Positions 9,454 to 21,540 of a stretch of 64,000 nucleotides of DNA are shown here, one piece after another. Where the stretch lies: positions 1-64,000 of the forward strand of contig NZ_CVTA01000006.1 of assembly GCF_001050035.1 (NCBI RefSeq), given 5' to 3'. The DNA is from Mycolicibacterium komanii (GTDB taxonomy: Bacteria; Actinomycetota; Actinomycetes; Mycobacteriales; Mycobacteriaceae). The notes beneath the pieces are model-generated. The model made no database searches and was not told where the DNA came from. It saw nothing but the letters and a program-made list of their open reading frames with translations. Each line of letters opens with the position of its first letter. Position 1 is the stretch's first letter. A program made the position numbers and the translations under genes.

Positions 9454-9958
9454 ATCGGCCGATAGCATCGACCGCGTGGATGAGGATGCGTCGCGCCGTC
9501 TCACGTTGTTGGTCGGCATCAGCCTGGTCATAGCCGTCGCCGCGCTCGCACTCGCGGGGTGGACGCTGTACAAGACGAGTGAATCCGAGCCCGAGTACGA
9601 CTCGGCCCAGGTCACCGACGCGAAGACCAAGATTTGCAGCGCGGCCGACGTCGTCCGAAAAGGCATCACGCTCAACACCAATATGCAGCCGGAGGGCGGT
9701 GCCCAGGACGTCACCGGTGCTCAGGCGGTGGCCGCCAACGCGCGGATCTCGTTGTACGACGGCGGTCAGTACCTGCTCGACCGGCTCGATCCGGCCACCC
9801 CGGTGGTGCTCACCGAGAAGGTCCGCCAATTCGCGGACAACCTGATGGACATCGGTGCCAACGCCACGGCGGGTGTGCCCAACGACGATCCGGCACAAGC
9901 GAAACGGCTCGCCGACGCCGACGCCGAGAACAAGAGCATCACCGAGCTCTGCAAGTAG
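9446..9958 (+). CDS. Single-pass membrane-anchored hypothetical protein
   Basis: The product has 170 residues with one hydrophobic segment at about 20-42 (LTLLVGISLVIAVAALALAGWTLY) and an extracytoplasmic domain of about 125 residues. That domain has two cysteines (in KICSAADV and ELCK at the C-terminus) that could pair. No known domain is recognised; similar proteins seem common in mycobacteria. The ATG at 9446 overlaps the end of nadC by 8 bp. A GTG at 9476 is an alternative start. Apparent co-transcription with nadABC is the only functional hint. Confidence 0.65.
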   Translation: MSRSADSIDRVDEDASRRLTLLVGISLVIAVAALALAGWTLYKTSESEPEYDSAQVTDAKTKICSAADVVRKGITLNTNMQPEGGAQDVTGAQAVAANARISLYDGGQYLLDRLDPATPVVLTEKVRQFADNLMDIGANATAGVPNDDPAQAKRLADADAENKSITELCK

Positions 9959-9959
9959 C

Positions 9960-10526
9960 TCAGCGGTTCAGCAGAGTCCGCGCGGCCACTTTTGCGGCAT
10001 CGAGAGCTGCCGTGTCACCCGCGATGCGGGAGAGCAGCAGCGCGCCCTCGATGAGCGCGATCAGCGCTAGGGCGGTCTTTTCGGCCTCGCTCTGTGGCCA
10101 GCCGTCGGCGCGCAGCCGGTCGGCGACGGCGTCGCGCCAGCCCGTAAAGGCGGCTCTCGATGCCTGCCGGACCAGTGCGCTGGCGTCGACAGATTCGGTG
10201 GCGATTGGTTCGATGGGGCAGCCATCACGCGGATCGGCGGTGAGCCCCGACGCCATCAGGTCGATCCAGCCGTCGATCAGGTCGGGCACCGGCGATTGTG
10301 TGGCGAGCAGAGTGCGAAGCCGCTGCTCGATGTCGGTGCCGACGCGCTGGACAACCGCGGCCGCCAACTGCTGCTTGCCCTCGGGGAAGTGGTGGTAAAG
10401 CGAGCCCGCTTTGACGTCTGCCGTCTCGAGGATCTGGTTCACGCCGGTCGCCGCGTAGCCCTGCCTGCGGAACAGGAGCGCCGCGGTGTCGATCAGCGCG
10501 GTGCGGCTGCGGTCTGGACGAGGCAT
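9960..10526 (-). CDS. TetR-family transcriptional regulator
   Basis: The product has 188 residues. The TetR helix-turn-helix spans about residues 8-52 (ALLFRRQGYAATGVNQILETADVKAGSLYHHFPEGKQQL). The helical ligand domain has the CPIEPIATESVD pattern of YxaF/LmrA-type TetR proteins. The ATG at 10526 is preferred to a start at 10676, which would lie inside the divergent dehydrogenase gene. TAAAGT ends 7 nt before the ATG, so a leaderless mRNA is likely. A 40-bp imperfect palindrome separates it from the dehydrogenase, its probable target. The ligand is unknown. Confidence 0.85.
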   Translation of the reverse strand: MPRPDRSRTALIDTAALLFRRQGYAATGVNQILETADVKAGSLYHHFPEGKQQLAAAVVQRVGTDIEQRLRTLLATQSPVPDLIDGWIDLMASGLTADPRDGCPIEPIATESVDASALVRQASRAAFTGWRDAVADRLRADGWPQSEAEKTALALIALIEGALLLSRIAGDTAALDAAKVAARTLLNR

Positions 10527-10539
10527 GCTCTTGACTTTA

Positions 10540-10579
10540 CTAGAAAGATCGCTCAAGAATAGTTGAGCGGTCATTCTAG
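10540..10579. promoter_or_regulatory. Large palindromic operator between TetR gene and alcohol dehydrogenase
   Basis: The left arm, CTAGAAAGATCGCTCAA (10540-10556), and the reverse complement of the right arm (10563-10579) agree at 15 of 17 positions around a 6-bp centre. It is long enough for two TetR dimers. A plus-strand promoter candidate, TTGACT (10531-10536) with AAGAAT (10555-10560) 18 bp later, runs through it toward the dehydrogenase. Confidence 0.65.
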
Positions 10580-10591
10580 AAGGGGCTAGCC

Positions 10592-11617
10592 ATGCAAAAA
10601 CTGATGTTCGAAGACGCAGGTAAGTACGTGTGGCGGGAGGCGTCCGATCCACAGCTGGCGGGGCCCGGCCAGGCACTCGTTCGACCGTTGGCCGTGGCGT
10701 GCTGCGACCTTGACGTGGCCGTGGTGGCCGGCAGGTTGCCGATGCCGCCGGGCCATGCGGTGGGCCACGAGGGCGTCGCCGAGGTAGTGGCCGTCGGTGA
10801 CGACGTGCGCGGCGTGAAGGTCGGCGATCGGGTCATCGTGCCGTTCCAGATCAGCTGCGGCGAGTGCAGTGCCTGCCTGCGGGGCGCAACGGGATCCTGT
10901 GCGGCGCTGCCGTTGATGGCGATGTACGGGATGGCCCCGCTGGCGGGTCTCGATGGCGGCGGGTTCATGGCCGACGTGGTGCTGGTGCCCTACGCCGACG
11001 CGATGCTGGTCCCGTTGCCCGCGGAAACGGATCCGGTTGCCGTAGCGTCGATGTCGGACAACATTCCAGACGGTTGGCGGGGTGTCGGGCCGTACCTCGA
11101 CGAACTGGCGGCGCTTGCGCCGGCCGACCGGCGGGCGCTGGTCGTGGGCCGGTTGTCGATCGGCTTGTACGCGGCGGCGACGGCGGCCGCGGCGGGCGTG
11201 CACGTCGATTATGTCGACACCGACCCGCAGCGGCTCGCGGTGGCCGAGAAGCTCGGTGCAGTCGTGCATGACCGCGAGAAACCCGACAAGAAAGCCGAAC
11301 CGTATCCGGTGACGGTGCACACGTCGGCGGACCCGGGGCTGTTGGCTGCGGCGCTACGGGCGACGTGGCCGGATGGGGTGTGCACCGACACCGGCATCTA
11401 CGCCCAGGGCTCGGTGGAGATGCCGCTGCTGCCGATGTACACGCGCGGGGTTCGGTTTGTCACCGGTCGGGTGAACGCGCGTGCGGTGATGCCGGAGGTG
11501 CTGGAACTGTTTGGCGGACAGGATCTTTCGCCGGTCGTCGAGCGGGTCGTGCCGTGGGAGGAAGCGCCAGAAGCGTGGCCGACGATGCGGGGCAAGACGG
11601 TGTTCAGCCGGGTGTAG
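10592..11617 (+). CDS. Zinc-dependent alcohol dehydrogenase (MDR family)
   Basis: The product has 341 residues. It is an MDR-type NAD(P)-dependent dehydrogenase. [16 protein letters not shown] is the GHE catalytic-zinc motif. [15 protein letters not shown] carries the four cysteines for the structural zinc, and CCDLDVAV supplies the first catalytic Cys. The Rossmann part is less standard: the loop reads [19 protein letters not shown] in place of the usual GxGxxG, so cofactor binding may be unusual. AAGGGG lies 7 nt before the ATG. It is divergent from a TetR gene across a large palindrome and probably under its control. The substrate cannot be told. Confidence 0.82.
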   Translation: MQKLMFEDAGKYVWREASDPQLAGPGQALVRPLAVACCDLDVAVVAGRLPMPPGHAVGHEGVAEVVAVGDDVRGVKVGDRVIVPFQISCGECSACLRGATGSCAALPLMAMYGMAPLAGLDGGGFMADVVLVPYADAMLVPLPAETDPVAVASMSDNIPDGWRGVGPYLDELAALAPADRRALVVGRLSIGLYAAATAAAAGVHVDYVDTDPQRLAVAEKLGAVVHDREKPDKKAEPYPVTVHTSADPGLLAAALRATWPDGVCTDTGIYAQGSVEMPLLPMYTRGVRFVTGRVNARAVMPEVLELFGGQDLSPVVERVVPWEEAPEAWPTMRGKTVFSRV

Positions 11618-11618
11618 C

Positions 11619-12029
11619 TCAGGCGATATCGGCGACGAAGATCCCCATCTTCTTGGCCTGGGCGCGGGCCATGAAAGGCAGGCCCTCTGCGTCGCCACCC
11701 GCTGGCACGATCCGCGGATTGACGATGTGCAGATCACTGCGCGTCAGATGCAGATCGGCCTCTCCGGCGGCCAATACGTTTTTCACCCAGTCGGTCTTGC
11801 CGTGGCCCAGCGCGACTGCGAGGACGTTGCCCTTGCGGTAGACAGTGACGATCGTCTCGTACGGCTTTCCGGACTTTCGCCCGCGGTGCTTGATCGTCGC
11901 CATCCCGGGCATCAGCCGGGAAAACGGCCTGATTATCCTATTCAGGTACCTGACCTGCAGATTTTCGAACCACGGCGGGAACACCATGGGCACGCCGGGC
12001 GCGTTGTTCGGGTGCTCACTGGCTCGCAT
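11619..12029 (-). CDS. Deazaflavin (F420)-dependent nitroreductase-family protein (Rv1598c-like)
   Basis: The product has 136 residues. It belongs to the split beta-barrel Ddn/DUF385 family that binds F420 in mycobacteria. Visible signatures are [17 protein letters not shown], where the GRKSG loop is the usual phosphate contact, then [22 protein letters not shown] and NPRIVP. Family members reduce quinones or nitro compounds and may protect against redox stress. The position just upstream of hisD on the opposite strand matches Rv1598c. The ATG is at 12029; the 3' end nearly abuts the dehydrogenase stop. The actual substrate is unknown. Confidence 0.82.
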   Translation of the reverse strand: MRASEHPNNAPGVPMVFPPWFENLQVRYLNRIIRPFSRLMPGMATIKHRGRKSGKPYETIVTVYRKGNVLAVALGHGKTDWVKNVLAAGEADLHLTRSDLHIVNPRIVPAGGDAEGLPFMARAQAKKMGIFVADIA

Positions 12030-12074
12030 AGCGCCTCCATAACCGATTTGGTCTGTTCTGGGAGAATGGACAGC

Positions 12075-15143
<3,069 letters not shown>

Positions 15144-15147
<4 letters not shown>

Positions 15148-15764
15148 CAAACAAAGTCGTCATCCTGGACTACGGGTCGGGCAATCTCCGCTCGGCGCAG
15201 CGCGCGCTGGAGCGCGTCGGCGCTGATGTCACGGTCACACCCGACGCCGACGCCGCGATGAACGCCGACGGCCTCGTGGTGCCCGGCGTCGGCGCGTTCG
15301 AGGCGTGCATGGCCGGGTTACGCAAGATCGACGGCCCGAAGCTGATCGCCGACCGGGTCGCGGCCGGTCGTCCCGTGCTTGGCGTCTGCGTCGGCATGCA
15401 AATTCTGTTCTCGCGCGGCGTGGAGTTCGGCGTGGAGACCACCGGTTGCGGCCAGTGGCCGGGCGCCGTCGTGCGCCTTGACGCGCCGGTCATCCCGCAC
15501 ATGGGCTGGAACGTGGTCGACGCCCCCGAGGGCAGCACGTTGTTCGCGGATATGGAGGCGGGCACCCGCTTCTACTTCGTGCACTCCTATGCCGCCCAGC
15601 AGTGGGAGGGCAGCCCCACCGCCAAGCTGACGTGGGCCACCCACCACGTGCCGTTCCTCGCCGCCGTCGAGGACGGTCCGCTGTCGGCGACGCAGTTCCA
15701 TCCTGAGAAGAGCGGCGACGCCGGTGCCGCATTACTCGCCAACTGGGTGAAGGCATTAGGTTGA
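15144..15764 (+). CDS. hisH: Imidazole glycerol phosphate synthase glutaminase subunit HisH
   Basis: A 206-residue class I glutamine amidotransferase that feeds ammonia to HisF. The nucleophile Cys is in [12 protein letters not shown]. The catalytic His-Glu pair is in [12 protein letters not shown] near the C-terminus. YGSGNLRS and [11 protein letters not shown] are typical. The GTG at 15144 overlaps the hisB stop. Its partner hisF lies two genes downstream. Confidence 0.96.
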
Positions 15765-15802
15765 CCACCGATGAGCGCTGGCGCGAAGAGGAGACCACCA
15801 CA

Positions 15803-16543
15803 GTGCCGGAACGACTGATTCTTCTTCCCGCCGTCGACGTGGTCGAGGGCCGCGCTGTGCGCCTGGTGCAGGGCCAAGCCGGCAGCGAGACCGAATACGG
15901 ATCTGCGCTGGAGGCCGCGCTGACGTGGCAACGCGATGGCGCCGAGTGGATCCACCTCGTTGACCTCGACGCCGCGTTCGGCCGGGGCAGCAACCGCGAA
16001 CTGCTGGCCGATGTGGTCGGCAAGCTCGACGTCGCTGTCGAACTGTCCGGCGGTATCCGTGACGATGACTCGCTGTCGGCGGCGCTCGCGACCGGTTGCG
16101 CCCGGGTGAATCTCGGCACCGCAGCGCTGGAGAATCCGAAGTGGTGCGCGAAGGTCGTCGCCGAACACGGCGAGAAGGTTGCCGTCGGACTGGACGTGAA
16201 GATCGTCGACGGGGATCACCGCCTGCGCGGACGCGGCTGGGAGACCGATGGCGGTGACCTGTGGGAAGTGCTGGAACGGCTTGACCGAGAAGGTTGTTCG
16301 CGCTTCGTCGTCACCGACGTCACTAAGGACGGCACACTCAACGGCCCCAATCTCGAACTGCTGTCGAAAGTCACCGACCGAACCGACGCCCCGGTGATCG
16401 CATCCGGAGGCGTGTCGAGCCTCGACGACCTGCGGGCGATCGCCACGCTGACCGGCCGTGGCGTGGAGGGGGCGATCGTCGGAAAAGCGTTGTACGCCGG
16501 GCGGTTCACGTTGCCCGAAGCGCTGGCCGCGGTGGAGCGGTAA
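15803..16543 (+). CDS. hisA: Phosphoribosyl isomerase HisA (PriA-type)
   Basis: The product has 246 residues, a TIM barrel that isomerises ProFAR. Motifs include [42 protein letters not shown] and the second-half phosphate loop [13 protein letters not shown]. Actinobacteria lack a separate trpF. There HisA (PriA) is known also to catalyse phosphoribosylanthranilate isomerisation, and the trp genes in this window indeed include no trpF. I prefer the GTG at 15803, with GAGGAG about 10 nt upstream. A TTG at 15761 overlapping the hisH stop is an alternative that would add 14 residues. Confidence 0.94.
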   Translation: MPERLILLPAVDVVEGRAVRLVQGQAGSETEYGSALEAALTWQRDGAEWIHLVDLDAAFGRGSNRELLADVVGKLDVAVELSGGIRDDDSLSAALATGCARVNLGTAALENPKWCAKVVAEHGEKVAVGLDVKIVDGDHRLRGRGWETDGGDLWEVLERLDREGCSRFVVTDVTKDGTLNGPNLELLSKVTDRTDAPVIASGGVSSLDDLRAIATLTGRGVEGAIVGKALYAGRFTLPEALAAVER

Positions 16544-17358
16544 TGGCGCTGGACGCGGCCGACCTCGAAGCCCTGGTGGCTGAGGCCGCGCAAATCCTCG
16601 ACGACGCGTCGACCCCGTTCATCGACGGACACCGCGCAGACTCGGCGGTGCAGAAGAAAGGCGACGACTTCGCGACCGAGGTCGATCTGGCCATCGAGCG
16701 TCAGGTCGTCGAGGCGTTGACCGCCAGAACCGGGATCGAGGTGCACGGTGAAGAATTCGGCGGCGCGGATCTGAAGTCGCCGCTGGTGTGGGTGCTCGAC
16801 CCGATCGACGGCACGTTCAACTACGCCGCGGGTTCTCCCATGGCGGCGATCCTGCTCGGGCTGGTGCGCGACGGGGAACCGGTCGCCGGACTCACCTGGA
16901 TCCCCTTCACCAAAGAGCGCTTCACCGCCGTCTTGGGAGGGCCCCTGCGCTACAACGGTGTCGAGCAACCGCAATTGGACGCGGCGGAGCTCTCCGACTC
17001 GATGGTCGGGGTCAGCACGTTCAACGTCGAATCACGCGGCAAGGTGCCGGGACGCTACCGACTGGCCGTCATCGAAACCCTGAGCCGCAAGTGCTCCCGC
17101 ATGCGCATGCACGGCGCGACCGGTATCGATCTGGCTTATACGTCGGCGGCAATCCTCGGTGGGGCAATCAGTTTCAGCGGCCACGTGTGGGACCACGCTG
17201 CCGGGGTGGCGTTGATCCGCGCCGCGGGCGGGATCGTGACCGACCTCGTGGGCAACGACTGGACCGTGGACTGTCCGTCCGCCCTCGCCGGCGTCCCCGG
17301 CGTGCACCGGGATCTGCTCGATCTGCTTGCTTCGGTAGGCGATCCCAAGGACTTCTGA
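16543..17358 (+). CDS. impA: Inositol monophosphatase-family phosphatase (ImpA) inside the his operon
   Basis: The product has 271 residues, a Mg-dependent sugar-phosphatase fold. Metal-binding motifs are intact: HGEEFGG around residue 70, then D86-P-I-D89-G-T-F in [13 protein letters not shown], and WDHAAG near residue 211. It overlaps hisA by one base and hisF by one base, so it is embedded in the histidine operon. Family members include inositol-1-phosphatases and histidinol-phosphate phosphatases of the HisN type. Context favours the latter or a dual role, while the mycobacterial orthologue Rv1604 is named impA. The sequence alone does not decide. Confidence 0.88.
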   Translation: MALDAADLEALVAEAAQILDDASTPFIDGHRADSAVQKKGDDFATEVDLAIERQVVEALTARTGIEVHGEEFGGADLKSPLVWVLDPIDGTFNYAAGSPMAAILLGLVRDGEPVAGLTWIPFTKERFTAVLGGPLRYNGVEQPQLDAAELSDSMVGVSTFNVESRGKVPGRYRLAVIETLSRKCSRMRMHGATGIDLAYTSAAILGGAISFSGHVWDHAAGVALIRAAGGIVTDLVGNDWTVDCPSALAGVPGVHRDLLDLLASVGDPKDF

Positions 17359-18140
17359 TGGACGCGAAGGACCTCGCCGTACGGGTCATCCCATGCCTGG
17401 ACGTCGACGACGGCCGGGTGGTCAAGGGCGTCAACTTCGCAAACCTGCGCGACGCGGGCGATCCCGTGGAACTGGCCGCGGCCTACGACGCCGAGGGCGC
17501 CGACGAACTGACGTTCCTCGACGTGACGGCGTCATCGTCGGGACGTGCCACCATGCTCGAGGTGGTGAAGCGCACGGCCGAGCAGGTGTTCATCCCGTTG
17601 ACGGTCGGCGGAGGGGTGCGTTCAGTGGCCGATGTGGACGTGCTGTTGCGGGCGGGGGCGGACAAGGTCGCGGTCAACACCGCGGCGATCGCCCGCCCCG
17701 AGTTGCTCGCCGAGTTGTCCCGGCAGTTCGGGTCGCAGTGCATCGTGCTGTCGGTCGACGCACGCACGGTGCCGGCGGATCAGGAGCCCACGCCGTCGGG
17801 GTGGGAGGTCACGACGCACGGTGGCCGCCGTGGCACCGGGTTCGACGCCGTCGAATGGGCAACGCGGGGAGCCGAACTCGGCGTCGGCGAGATCCTGTTG
17901 AACTCGATGGACTTCGACGGCACCAAGGCCGGTTTCGATCTGCCGATGATTGCGGCGGTGCGCGGCGCCGTGAACGTCCCCGTGATCGCCAGCGGCGGCG
18001 CGGGGGCGCCCGAACATTTTGCGCCCGCCATCTCGGCTGGGGCGGATGCCGTGCTGGCCGCCAGTGTGTTCCACTTTCGCGAGCTGACCATATCCCAGGT
18101 CAAGGAGGCCATGGCTGCCGAAGGGATAACCGTCCGATGA
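17358..18140 (+). CDS. hisF: Imidazole glycerol phosphate synthase cyclase subunit HisF
   Basis: A 260-residue TIM barrel that uses HisH-derived ammonia to make imidazole glycerol phosphate and AICAR. Motifs: [18 protein letters not shown], where the first Asp is catalytic, [36 protein letters not shown] with the second catalytic Asp, and [13 protein letters not shown]. The ATG shares a base with the impA stop (TGATG). Confidence 0.97.
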   Translation: MDAKDLAVRVIPCLDVDDGRVVKGVNFANLRDAGDPVELAAAYDAEGADELTFLDVTASSSGRATMLEVVKRTAEQVFIPLTVGGGVRSVADVDVLLRAGADKVAVNTAAIARPELLAELSRQFGSQCIVLSVDARTVPADQEPTPSGWEVTTHGGRRGTGFDAVEWATRGAELGVGEILLNSMDFDGTKAGFDLPMIAAVRGAVNVPVIASGGAGAPEHFAPAISAGADAVLAASVFHFRELTISQVKEAMAAEGITVR

Positions 18141-18484
18141 CACTCGATGCCGACATCGCGTCGCGACTCAAGCGCGACGCCAACGGGTTGATCACCGCCG
18201 TGGTGCAGGAGCGCGGTACGGGGCAGGTGCTGATGGTGGCGTGGATGGACGACCTCGCGCTGGCCCGCACGCTGGAAACCCGCCGCGGAACCTACTATTC
18301 GCGGTCGCGGCAGCAGCATTGGGTCAAGGGGGAGACCTCGGGCCACACGCAGTACGTCCACTCGGTGCGACTCGACTGCGACGGCGACACCGTGCTGCTG
18401 GAGGTCGATCAGGTCGACGGCGCCTGTCACACCGGCGATCACAGTTGTTTCGATGCGGATGTGCTGCTCGCTCCGGAGACCTAA
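18137..18484 (+). CDS. hisI: Phosphoribosyl-AMP cyclohydrolase HisI
   Basis: A 115-residue zinc enzyme for the third step of histidine synthesis. Conserved segments are VLMVAWMD, the [18 protein letters not shown] core, and the metal-site cysteines in RLDCDGD and [11 protein letters not shown]. It is monofunctional, without the HisE pyrophosphohydrolase domain. The ATG overlaps the hisF stop (ATGA). It is the last gene of the his operon; the esterase gene begins 9 bp later. Confidence 0.97.
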   Translation: MTLDADIASRLKRDANGLITAVVQERGTGQVLMVAWMDDLALARTLETRRGTYYSRSRQQHWVKGETSGHTQYVHSVRLDCDGDTVLLEVDQVDGACHTGDHSCFDADVLLAPET

Positions 18485-18493
18485 GCTGCGGAC

Positions 18494-19501
18494 GTGAGGA
18501 AGCTCGCGCCCGCCGTCGTCCTGGGGTGCGCGTCGGCCCTGACGCTCCGCTACATGAGGTCGCGGGACGCGATGGCAGCGGTGGCGCCCGAGTTACGCAG
18601 TCCGTTATTGCTGATCCTGTCGCCACCATCGAGCAGGCTGACGCTGCCTCTATCGCGCTTCAACGCAAGGCTGCCGACGCCGACCGGTGGAGGCGTCGTC
18701 GTCGAAGAGACGCGCATCGGCGATCCGCCGATTCGAGCCGTCGTCGTCGCACCGGAAACCGGAACCCCCGACCGAGCGGCGGTGCTCTGGATCCACAGCG
18801 GCGGTTATGTGGTGGGATCGCCTCAGCTCGAGTTCTTCGTCATGGGGGAGATCGCCCGCGCGACCGATGCCGTGGTCGTCTCGCCGGATTACCGCTTGGC
18901 TCCGGAACATCCGTTTCCCGCCGCGCTCGACGACTGCATGGCGACCCTGTCGTGGATGCGGGCCCAAAACGACCAGCTCGGCATCGATGCCGAGCGCATT
19001 GCCGTAGCCGGTGGCAGCGCAGGTGGTGGGTTGGCTGCCGCTGTCGCTCAACGTAGCTTTGATGACGGTAGGCCGCTCCAAGCTCAGGCTCTCCTCTACC
19101 CGATGCTGGACGACCGCACCGCGTTACGTAGTGATTTCGGTCAGCGAGGACGCTTCATGTGGACACCCGGATCCACTCGGCTCGGCTGGACCTCATATCT
19201 CGGACGCGTGCCCCGAATGTCGGATGCGCCCCCGTATGCGGCGCCCGCCCGGCGCACGGACCTCCGCGGTCTCCCGCCTGCTTGGATAGGCGTCGGCGAC
19301 CAAGACCTGTTGTACGACGAAGCGGGCGAATACGCCGAGCGACTGAGGGCTTGCGGCGTCGAGTGTGAGCTCGTCGCGGTTCCTGGGATGTATCACGCGG
19401 CCGATGCGATAAAGCGAAAGGCAGCCTCTATGAGGAACTTTCGCGCAAGCATGCTGGCCTTCCTGCAGAGGAACTTAACAACTGACGCTAGACGTCGATG
19501 A
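18494..19501 (+). CDS. HSL-type alpha/beta hydrolase (esterase/lipase)
   Basis: The product has 335 residues of the hormone-sensitive-lipase family. The nucleophile motif is G-G-S175-A-G in VAGGSAGGGLAAAV. The acid is probably in VGDQDLLYDEA and the His in PGMYHAAD. The oxyanion motif, usually HGGG, reads H101-S-G-G here. A hydrophobic N-terminus (about 5-20) may anchor it. The GTG start at 18494 is 9 bp after hisI, so it may be read through from the his operon, but a metabolic link is not evident. In M. tuberculosis this position holds a different gene (chaA), so this is a lineage-specific insertion or replacement. The 3' end overlaps the convergent ABC gene by 14 bp. Confidence 0.82.
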   Translation: MRKLAPAVVLGCASALTLRYMRSRDAMAAVAPELRSPLLLILSPPSSRLTLPLSRFNARLPTPTGGGVVVEETRIGDPPIRAVVVAPETGTPDRAAVLWIHSGGYVVGSPQLEFFVMGEIARATDAVVVSPDYRLAPEHPFPAALDDCMATLSWMRAQNDQLGIDAERIAVAGGSAGGGLAAAVAQRSFDDGRPLQAQALLYPMLDDRTALRSDFGQRGRFMWTPGSTRLGWTSYLGRVPRMSDAPPYAAPARRTDLRGLPPAWIGVGDQDLLYDEAGEYAERLRACGVECELVAVPGMYHAADAIKRKAASMRNFRASMLAFLQRNLTTDARRR

Positions 19502-20288
19502 TGCGCGTGGCTTTCGCGCGTGCCGTCCATCGGCCTTCGTCGTAGCCGACGACCACGGGATGGGCGAACGCGGCGCTGACGTTGTCGGTCGTCACCGTGT
19601 CTCGCGCCGGTCCGATGGCCGTCGTGCGCCCCTCGGCGATCAGCAGCGCGTGCGTCGTCGTGGTCGGCAACTCCTCCAGATGATGAGTGACCAGGATCGA
19701 CGCCACATCGGGATGGGTCTCGTCGAGCGAGTCGATGGTTTCCAGAAGCTGTTCGCGCGCAGCCACATCCAGGCCCGTCGTGGGCTCGTCGAGCAGCAGC
19801 AGCTTCGGCTCGGACACCAGGGCACGGGCGATCAACGTCCGGCCCCGCTCACCTTGGGACAACGTCGGCCACACGTCAGCGGCCTTGTGCGACAACCCGA
19901 CCGCGTCGATCATCGCGTCCACCCGGGTGAGTTCGTCCGGGCTCGGCGTCCACCGCATCGGGGTGTCGATGGTGCCCGTGATGCCCGTCGACACGACCTC
20001 GCGCACCGACAGCGAATACTGCAGTCGGTGCCGCGGGTTGACGTGACCGATGGCGCGGCGCAACCGCGCCAGGTCCACCCGGCCCATCTGCTCGCCGAGG
20101 ATGCGCACCGTTCCCGTCGTCGGGAACTGCATCGCGGCGCAGAATCCCAGGAGGGTGCTCTTGCCCGCCCCGTTGGGCCCGAGCAGCGCCCAGTGCTCGC
20201 CGGCGTGAACGGTCAGCGAAATGCCGTCGAGGATCTGCTTGCCGCTCCGTCGAAACGTGACATCGGCGAGCTCGAGGACCGGCGTCAT
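19488..20288 (-). CDS. ABC transporter ATP-binding protein without a neighbouring permease
   Basis: The product has 266 residues. Walker A is GPNGAGKST at about 36-44. The signature is LSQGERGR, Walker B is LLLLDEPTTGLD, and the switch His is in LVTHHLEEL. The sequence is close to the stand-alone ATPase group with iron-transport-like or regulatory members (ModF/YbbL type). No membrane partner is encoded nearby. The ATG at 20288 overlaps the bcpB stop, so the two are translationally coupled. The substrate is unknown. Confidence 0.8.
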   Translation of the reverse strand: MTPVLELADVTFRRSGKQILDGISLTVHAGEHWALLGPNGAGKSTLLGFCAAMQFPTTGTVRILGEQMGRVDLARLRRAIGHVNPRHRLQYSLSVREVVSTGITGTIDTPMRWTPSPDELTRVDAMIDAVGLSHKAADVWPTLSQGERGRTLIARALVSEPKLLLLDEPTTGLDVAAREQLLETIDSLDETHPDVASILVTHHLEELPTTTTHALLIAEGRTTAIGPARDTVTTDNVSAAFAHPVVVGYDEGRWTARAKATRIIDV

Positions 20289-20749
20289 GCCGACTGGCGT
20301 TGCCGCAACACTTCCAGGGCCTTGTCGGCGTGGCTGTCCATGCTGATCTCCGATGCGATCACGCCTAGAACGGTGCGATCGGTTTCGATCACGAATGTGG
20401 TCCTCTTGACCGGCATGAACTTGCCCAGCAGCCCTCGCTTCACGTCGAACTGTGTGGCAACCGCGCCGTTGGCGTCCGACAGCAGCGGGTAGTCGAACCG
20501 CTCCTTGTCGGCGAACTGCGCCTGCTTGTCGACCGCGTCGGTGCTGATCCCGACGCGGCTCGCGCCGACCGCGGCGAACTCCGCGGCCAGGTCACGAAAG
20601 TGACAGGCCTCCTTGGTGCAACCCGGCGTCATTGCGGCGGGGTAGAAGAACAGCACGATCGGGCCGTCGGCGAGCAGCTCGCTCAGGCTCCGCACCTTGC
20701 CCCTCTGGTCCGGCAATTCGAACTCGGCAACTCGGTCACCCGTTTTCAT
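20285..20749 (-). CDS. bcpB: Peroxiredoxin of the Bcp/PrxQ type
   Basis: A 154-residue thiol peroxidase. The peroxidatic Cys is C44 in TPGCTKEACHF, with the candidate resolving Cys C49 five residues later, the arrangement of atypical 2-Cys PrxQ enzymes. The Thr and Pro before C44 and a downstream Arg complete the active site. The ATG at 20749 is the family start; upstream in-frame sequence is non-coding shadow. It matches Rv1608c (bcpB) in position. It is coupled by ATGA to the ABC ATPase downstream and divergent from the PhyH gene. Confidence 0.9.
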   Translation of the reverse strand: MKTGDRVAEFELPDQRGKVRSLSELLADGPIVLFFYPAAMTPGCTKEACHFRDLAAEFAAVGASRVGISTDAVDKQAQFADKERFDYPLLSDANGAVATQFDVKRGLLGKFMPVKRTTFVIETDRTVLGVIASEISMDSHADKALEVLRQRQSA

Positions 20750-20820
20750 GAGCGCCACGCTACGCCGCAAACCTGAAAACCATTGGTGTGGGACGCGGTT
20801 ACCGTGAGAGCCTCGCCTCG

Positions 20821-21537
20821 ATGAATCTCGACGCGTTCGTCGCGGACGGTTACGTGAAGATCGACGCTGCGGCACCTCGTGAGGTTGCCGACGCGGCGCG
20901 CTGGGCATTGTGGCAACAACTGGGCTTGTCACCCGACGAACCAGAGAAATGGGTCGAGCCCGTCCGCTGGGCAGGCGACATGACCGGCGCCGGCCCGTTC
21001 GGCGAGCTGACGCGAAGCCCGAAACTCGCTGCGGCGCTGGATCGCATCTGTGGTCGAGGCGCGTGGTCGCCGTGCGGCGCGCTGGGAAACATCCCCGTCC
21101 GATTTCCCGTATCGCCGCCGAATGACGACCGCGGTTGGCACATCGACGCCAACACACCCCAGGCCGACGGGGGATGGGCGGTCACCGGTCGCCCCCATAC
21201 CGTCCTTCTGCTCACCTTGCTGTCGGACGTGGGCCCGGACGACGCTCCCACACGGATCAGGGTCGGTTCTCACCGCGACGTGGCCCGTGTGCTGGGACCC
21301 GAACCGCTCGGCCTCGCCGAGATGGGCAGGCTCGTCGACGAGGCCAGCGCGGCGCGTCCCGTGGCGCACGCCACAGGCCGGCCGGGTGACATGTACGTGC
21401 TGCACCCCTTCACCGCGCACGCCGCGGACGAGCACCGGGGCAGGACACCGCGGTTCATGGCACAGACGCCGATCATGCTCACCAGCCCGCTGACGCCCAC
21501 GTCGTCCTCACCACTGGGATGCGTCTGGGACACTTGA
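20821..21537 (+). CDS. Phytanoyl-CoA dioxygenase (PhyH)-family protein
   Basis: The product has 238 residues with a Fe(II)/2-oxoglutarate oxygenase fold. The HxD pair is H107-I-D109 in RGWHIDANTP. The distal His is in LHPFTAHAA and the 2-oxoglutarate Arg in TPRFMAQ. FVADGYVKIDAAAPREVADAAR is the usual PhyH beginning. I chose ATG 20821; a GTG at 20788 would add 11 residues. The gene is absent from my memory of the M. tuberculosis order and lies between bcpB and trpE. It ends 3 bp before the trpE GTG, so the two may share a transcript. The substrate is unknown. Confidence 0.78.
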   Translation: MNLDAFVADGYVKIDAAAPREVADAARWALWQQLGLSPDEPEKWVEPVRWAGDMTGAGPFGELTRSPKLAAALDRICGRGAWSPCGALGNIPVRFPVSPPNDDRGWHIDANTPQADGGWAVTGRPHTVLLLTLLSDVGPDDAPTRIRVGSHRDVARVLGPEPLGLAEMGRLVDEASAARPVAHATGRPGDMYVLHPFTAHAADEHRGRTPRFMAQTPIMLTSPLTPTSSSPLGCVWDT

Positions 21538-21540
21538 CGC

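Noticed and set aside
12066..12074. ATG at 12066 as the hisD start
   Set aside because: The GGGAG motif is only 1-2 nt before it but about 9 nt before the GTG at 12075. The difference is three residues, so the point is minor.
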